NCBI GenBank assembly: GCA_964230605.1
Contig: CAXRIN010000050.1
Location: forward strand, 1 to 49,466
Length of the DNA: 49,466 nucleotides
Source of the DNA: GCA-002722245 sp964230605
Lineage (GTDB): Bacteria > Bacteroidota > Bacteroidia > Flavobacteriales_C > GCA-002722245
Direction of reading: 5' to 3'
Under the pieces are notes generated by a model. It had not been told where the DNA came from and did no database searches. It was given only the letters and a program-made list of their open reading frames with translations. How positions within the stretch are numbered: the stretch's first letter is position 1; each line of letters opens with the position of its first letter. The position numbers were made by a program, and so were the translations under genes. This document shows positions 49,350 through 49,466 of the stretch, piece after piece.

Positions 49350-49466
49350 CCCTAATGTTATTTCATAAAAAAAGGTTTTTGGCTTATATTTAATTTACTG
49401 AATATCAAATATTTAAAACCAAAAAACCTTTTTCTTATGGTAGATAAAATTACTGAAATTTTCTGT
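49350..49466 (+). mobile_element. Left end of an IS982-like insertion sequence, cut by the window edge
   Basis: The stretch from about ACCCTAATGTTATTTCAT onward leads into the transposase start at 49437. Upstream of it AAAAAAAGGTTTTTGG (49367-49382) pairs with CCAAAAAACCTTTTTC (49419-49434), a hairpin of the kind that shields transposase genes from outside transcription. The exact left boundary is a guess. Confidence 0.4.
49437..49466 (+). CDS. IS982-family transposase, first ten codons (cut by the window edge)
   Basis: ATG 49437 begins MVDKITEIFC, which resembles, from memory, the N terminus of Bacteroidota IS982-family transposases (DKITEI-F-C). Only ten codons are inside the window, so the call rests on that motif and on the mobile-element-like upstream hairpin. 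Confidence 0.45.
   Translation, partial: MVDKITEIFC

Overview
The window looks like a chromosomal segment of a low-GC member of the Bacteroidota, most likely Flavobacteriales. The evidence is: two or more secreted proteins with type IX secretion (T9SS) C-terminal sorting domains; families largely restricted to that phylum (DUF3127, DUF4286, a DUF5723-like OmpA protein); Bacteroidota-type promoter boxes (TAnnTTTG) ahead of several genes; and few Shine-Dalgarno sequences. The species assignment is inference.

Layout. 1-121: tail of an IS1595/ISXO2-like transposase. 164-7363 (-): two T9SS cargo proteins, each broken by a frame change; one is an 18-repeat PKD protein with dockerin-like and cohesin-like regions. 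7507-9915 (+): an outer-membrane DUF5723/TSP3/OmpA protein. 9927-15290 (-): lipB, a phosphoglucose/phosphomannose isomerase, clpX, clpP, tig and tRNA-Leu(UAG), i.e. housekeeping plus the trigger factor/Clp proteostasis set. 15481-20061: a DUF3127 protein with an SSB-like acidic tail, two secreted proteins and recQ. 20285-23764 (+): nhaD and an exbB-exbD-tonB operon. 23887-30038: a polysaccharide block (flippase, two kinase-less Wzz proteins, O-antigen ligase-like polymerase, divergent glycosyltransferase). 30041-36100: rnhB, a papain-like secreted protein, a frame-broken PAS histidine kinase, ksgA with two overlapping partners, prfB and an ArsC-like protein. 36250-41665 (-): a DsbD pair, a queuosine-precursor transporter, two small unknowns and tilS. 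41778-45588 (-): a ferrochelatase-PabB fusion and dihydrolipoyl dehydrogenase. 45908-49020 (+): dnaX with an A10 slippery tract, then serS. 49437-49466: first ten codons of an IS982-like transposase.

Most notable points: (1) HemH and PabB are joined in one frame, with a tandem stop one base out of frame exactly at the junction; (2) dnaX has an A10 run where a -1 shift gives the tau form and the zero frame gives a gamma-like form; (3) a strong terminator-like hairpin holds the candidate start codon of the queuosine-precursor transporter in its loop; (4) about ten different families of long inverted repeats fill the intergenic gaps, one of them supplying the tilS stop codon; (5) prfB has lost its programmed frameshift. 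Three other frame breaks occur, so indel errors in the assembly must be excluded before the fusion and frameshift claims are accepted.
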